Below, piece after piece: positions 60,804 to 64,000 of a stretch of 64,000 nucleotides of DNA (within the stretch, counting starts at the first letter, position 1; each line of letters begins with the position of its first letter). The notes under the pieces were generated by a model. It ran no database searches, was not told the DNA's origin, and saw nothing but the letters and a program-made list of their open reading frames with translations. A program made the position numbers and the translations under genes. This stretch comes from Trichostrongylus colubriformis (lineage: Eukaryota; Nematoda; Chromadorea; Rhabditida; Trichostrongylidae), in assembly GCA_963978905.1 (NCBI GenBank), contig OZ022260.1, forward strand, positions 45,777,551 through 45,841,550, read 5' to 3'.

Positions 60804-62424
60804 CCATCCACTAAACCTCTAGGGTATGACCCACTCGATACCATCAAGGCGGTCTTTCAGATCATGATGCGCTTTTTGAAAACGACTGTTTGCGTTGTGT
60901 GGGGCACGAGCGTGAAACATATAACCCCATATTTGCTGAACGGCCGCTAATGCCAAAAAAAGGCCGATGGTTTGATCCACACTGAAGAAAATTTTTTCAA
61001 AATTTGGGTTGCCAGTTCATGGGTTCAAATACGTTTGAATACGAAAATCAGTGATCACTCTGAGAAATTTGACCAACCAATTTTGTGAGCCTGCGAGAGC
61101 TTAAAGCGCACGCAAGAGAATTTTGCGCGAAACGGGCTTAATATTCGTGTTCAGGGGGGACCAACCAGCACCAAGGACAATTCCTCCAAACCAATCGGGA
61201 TTTTGACCTGAAATCGAGTTTTGAGCTGAGCATCGGTACACCATCGACTGCACGTTCTACGAAGCAGACGTTCGTATTACATGGCAGAAAATTTTATTTT
61301 TCTTGTTTGATGCCTATTAGACGAAATTTAGCAAGAGGTGTCCATTCTGTGCATATTCAGCTAATTTTTATCGAATTCGTTAGTTGTTCATTTCTACGAA
61401 TAGAAATGGTACCATGTACCTACCTATTGATCCGTCGCAGTTAGGGCGAAAATTTGGATTCGGCTGTAAAAGTGTTCCCAAAGGTAGTCTAACCCCCAGA
61501 ACACGAACGTGATGCTCATTCAGCACGAAAACGTCAATTTCGAGCGCTAGGGACCCTTACGTGTCCAAAATAGTCAGATCACAAAATTCTTGAAAACCCG
61601 TACTTACAATTAGAGTCAACCCGGCACACTGTCAACAAAAATCTAGCTGTTTGGCATGAAGAGGCATGTATGAAGATGAAAAGGTTGAAGTAAAAGAGGC
61701 AAAAAAATTGGCAACGGCAGGATCCGAACCAAAAGTCCATAATAAGTCCGCGGAAGTTCACTATTGTACCCAGCAGGCCATTCGGTCGCTGCTACAGTCT
61801 AATTGTGGAACGGTTATGAGTGCTACGCACTTTTAGTGCATGCTACAACAATCTTTCAGTATTTCGCTTTGATTTGGATGTGCAATAGAAGACCACCTCT
61901 AATTCTGCATGCTCAAAACTACAAAGAGTTCATCTATAATAGGTATGTTCAAGTTATCTTTATCATGGTTGCAGGCTTTTCTTGTGGAAGAATTTTAAAA
62001 AAATTAAATTTTTTTTCAAATCTTCTCATTTTCCTTATGCCCATCCTATTTTTCCAAAGTTGATTCAAACACTTGACTCGGTTGAAAATTTGCACATAGG
62101 GATGGCTCGACCCCCAGAGCACCAATACCATAATCGTTTTGAGCAACGATGCCCAATTCGCGTGTTACGGGAGTCTGATCATCTGAACAAGATGTTTCAC
62201 AGAGTTCTCTTTGAACTTATGAACAGGGATAGTGAGGTGCGTGGGAAGCGAATATAACAGTTATTTTGCATGACAACACTTTTGGGGATGTTTGCCGGAC
62301 TCAAAAGAGAAAGATCCGTGAAAAGCAATAAAAATGTCTTCATTGGATTCCCATCATGGTTTCACCTCCCGCGAATCGCCGTGACTACCTCTGTGCTATG
62401 CTACTCTTGTCATGTTGGCATGCC
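60804..62424. other. No gene supported
   Basis: A stretch near 61720 has a tRNA B-box-like GGTTCGGATCC on the minus strand, but its flanks do not pair as T or acceptor stems. Open frames at 61803-62257 overlap on both strands and are A/T-rich without motifs. Confidence 0.4.
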
Positions 62425-62427
62425 TTA

Positions 62428-62596
62428 GGCCGTGGTCATACTCACCGCCGGCAGGGCGTGGCTGCATTCACAAGCAGTGAGGAAGAGTGCACGGGGAAGG
62501 TGCAGAGATGACGCAGACAACGAGGCAGGGTGGCATAGGTGGAGAGGCAAAGATACGCAGGTCTTGCCGCCGGGACCGCAAAGTATGACCGCGGTC
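62428..62596. mobile_element. PIF/Harbinger-like MITE, copy 4
   Basis: A 169-bp element starting GGCCGTGGTCATACTC and ending CAAAGTATGACCGCGGTC. TTA flanks it on both sides (62425-62427 and 62597-62599). It is inverted relative to the copies at 2249 and 10333. Confidence 0.8.
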
Positions 62597-62599
62597 TTA

Positions 62600-63274
62600 A
62601 ACTTCCTTTGTATTCATCTGAGACGTGGCCGAGGAACACGCTTTCACATGTGAAACCGGTGTATTTAGAAAAACCTCCATAAAATCACTAAGAGAATTGT
62701 TTGTCAGATTTTGAAAGTAGATTCGCGATCAGCATCGGTTGGCACATCGGATGGATGTTTTCTCATTGCAAATGGCCACTTTGGCCTGGTGTAAATCGCT
62801 TGTTTGAGAACGAATTGATAACGATATGAAAGGGCTAGAGTGAACTTCATACGACAAGTCAGTGCTAGCACACGCAAAATCAGGACATCAGAATCTTGGC
62901 ACTACAAAATACACGTGAAATACGGAACATTGTAAGCACACCTCAAAATAAGCGCACGGCCGACGATGACGACAGTTCTAGCAAATGATCCGTAAATTCA
63001 AGGGTAATGTCCGTAAACACACACATTAAACGGAAAATGGCCCAGGCGCGATGTGTAAACATAGCATGGCATTATAGCCATTATCTCAGATAATATACTC
63101 TGTATATCAAGTGGGATAAAATTCTAGCTATACTCACACCTCTGAATGATCCACAAATGATACACAACAAATTACTACTTGGTATTAATTGTGGGCTGAG
63201 TTAAACCTCTGGATTATCGGGTAATTTCCAACATTGACTAGATGTAGAATCAATAACCCTCAGGGCTGAGGTTG
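62600..63274. other. No recognisable gene
   Basis: A/T-rich, with short frames only. Confidence 0.4.
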
Positions 63275-63526
63275 ACCTTGCAATTTGTGCGGATCGTCCG
63301 AGTCGTCCGATCCGGACTATCCGCATAATCGCAGACCGCGACGCAGCGCGCACGAGCCAATTACCAGTGGGTGGCAGCGACTTCGCTACGTTCCGCGCAC
63401 AACTACTGTAGTGTAGCGAAGTTGACCCATTGCTGATTGGATCAAGCGCGCATGCGTCGCAGTTTGCGAGTACGCGATCTTGCGGACGACTCGTACGACC
63501 CGGACGATTTGCGCGAGTCGCGAGGT
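63275..63526. mobile_element. Imperfect fold-back element
   Basis: About 80 bp at the left (GATCGTCCGAGTCGTCCG ... GCGACGCAGCGCGCACGAGC) pairs imperfectly with the right end (GCGCGCATGCGTCGC ... GGACGACTCGTACGACCCGG). The centre lies near 63400. The open frames on both strands at 63437-63654 are partly its right arm. Target duplication not resolved. Confidence 0.6.
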
Positions 63527-64000
63527 ATAACTTTAGCTTTACGCAGACATTTTATAATTACTAGCAGCAGATGGATCCAAAGAATAAGGACCGACCGGCT
63601 GGTCGACGCCAGTACTGACCCTGTCACACTGCGAACTTGAAGTGAGTGACTCACGAGTCATATTCCTTCACAATAGCACATCCGAATTATGGGAGAAAAA
63701 GTTCAATTTAGAGTTACTCCCAATCACACGCATGGTCCTGGTCGAACCTATGCATTTGTTCGGATAAGTACACTACAGATCGCAATCGGGAAGAAACATC
63801 GCCGTGTGTTTCATCGGAAACACCCGAATTGCTCATCGCATATGCTGCTCGAAAAAGGATGATGGGGCGCGGAAACGGAAATCGAGGAGGTGAGGTTGTC
63901 GAACAACCAAACGAGCCCTGCAGCGAATCGATCTCTCCTTAAATTTGACCTGCCCAGCCACTAAAGGCTCCTCAAACGAGGTTACTGGCTGTGTCCTTTG
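63527..64000. other. No recognisable gene
   Basis: Nothing supportable up to the window end. Confidence 0.4.

Noticed and set aside
61700..61800. Minus-strand GGTTCGGATCC, possible tRNA or tRNA-derived SINE
   Set aside because: T-arm and acceptor stems do not pair; at most a decayed tRNA-like fragment.

Overview
This looks like a piece of a repeat-rich nematode nuclear genome. The best guess is a clade V strongylid of the hookworm type; that is inferred from style, not from a marker gene. Coding sequence comes in small exons (44-205 bp) separated by GT-AG introns, with one GC-AG intron. Splice acceptors of the pyrimidine-rich TTTNCAG type sit just before start codons, as expected where trans-splicing is used. 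There is no prokaryotic operon structure, and transposon debris fills most of the space. No rRNA, convincing tRNA or CRISPR array is visible.

Two genes can be assembled exon by exon with all phases agreeing, both on the minus strand. At 31420-34314 lies a NUDT6-like Nudix hydrolase: six exons, an intact Nudix box, and a first intron with a GC donor. At 38270-50209 lies a 14-exon alpha-arrestin (arrestin-domain-containing protein) of about 431 residues, with a C-terminal PPxY motif that would recruit WW-domain HECT ubiquitin ligases. Between them are weaker candidate exons: 36087-36615 on the minus strand, and 37940-38211 on the plus strand, which ends 58 bp from the arrestin stop codon.

The rest is mobile and repetitive DNA. 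From 0 to 13 kb there are TTAA/TTA-flanked elements, PIF/Harbinger-like MITEs and a 508-bp Tc1-type element. From 12.8 to 15.6 kb there are paralogous segments and an A-B-A-A-B repeat with an inverted B. From 15.6 to 26 kb little can be recognised. From 26 to 29.3 kb there is an internally deleted mariner with intact ends, a second mariner relic, and a fold-back insertion whose empty-site paralogue lies 0.5 kb away. The arrestin introns hold several further MITEs, one nested in another with a clean 8-bp target duplication.

The most striking object is a 1,381-bp, almost perfect palindrome at 50287-51667. It has mariner-like ends and TA flanks, and it begins 78 bp upstream of the arrestin start codon. 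A lone truncated arm of the same family lies in the last intron of the Nudix gene. From 53.7 to 59.3 kb there is a cluster of GC-rich perfect hairpins, then a dimeric higher-order satellite (about 497-bp period with a variable poly-C hairpin), then a 145-bp satellite. Both arrays contain the same (CA)n plus CACACCAAACTTCTGG junction.
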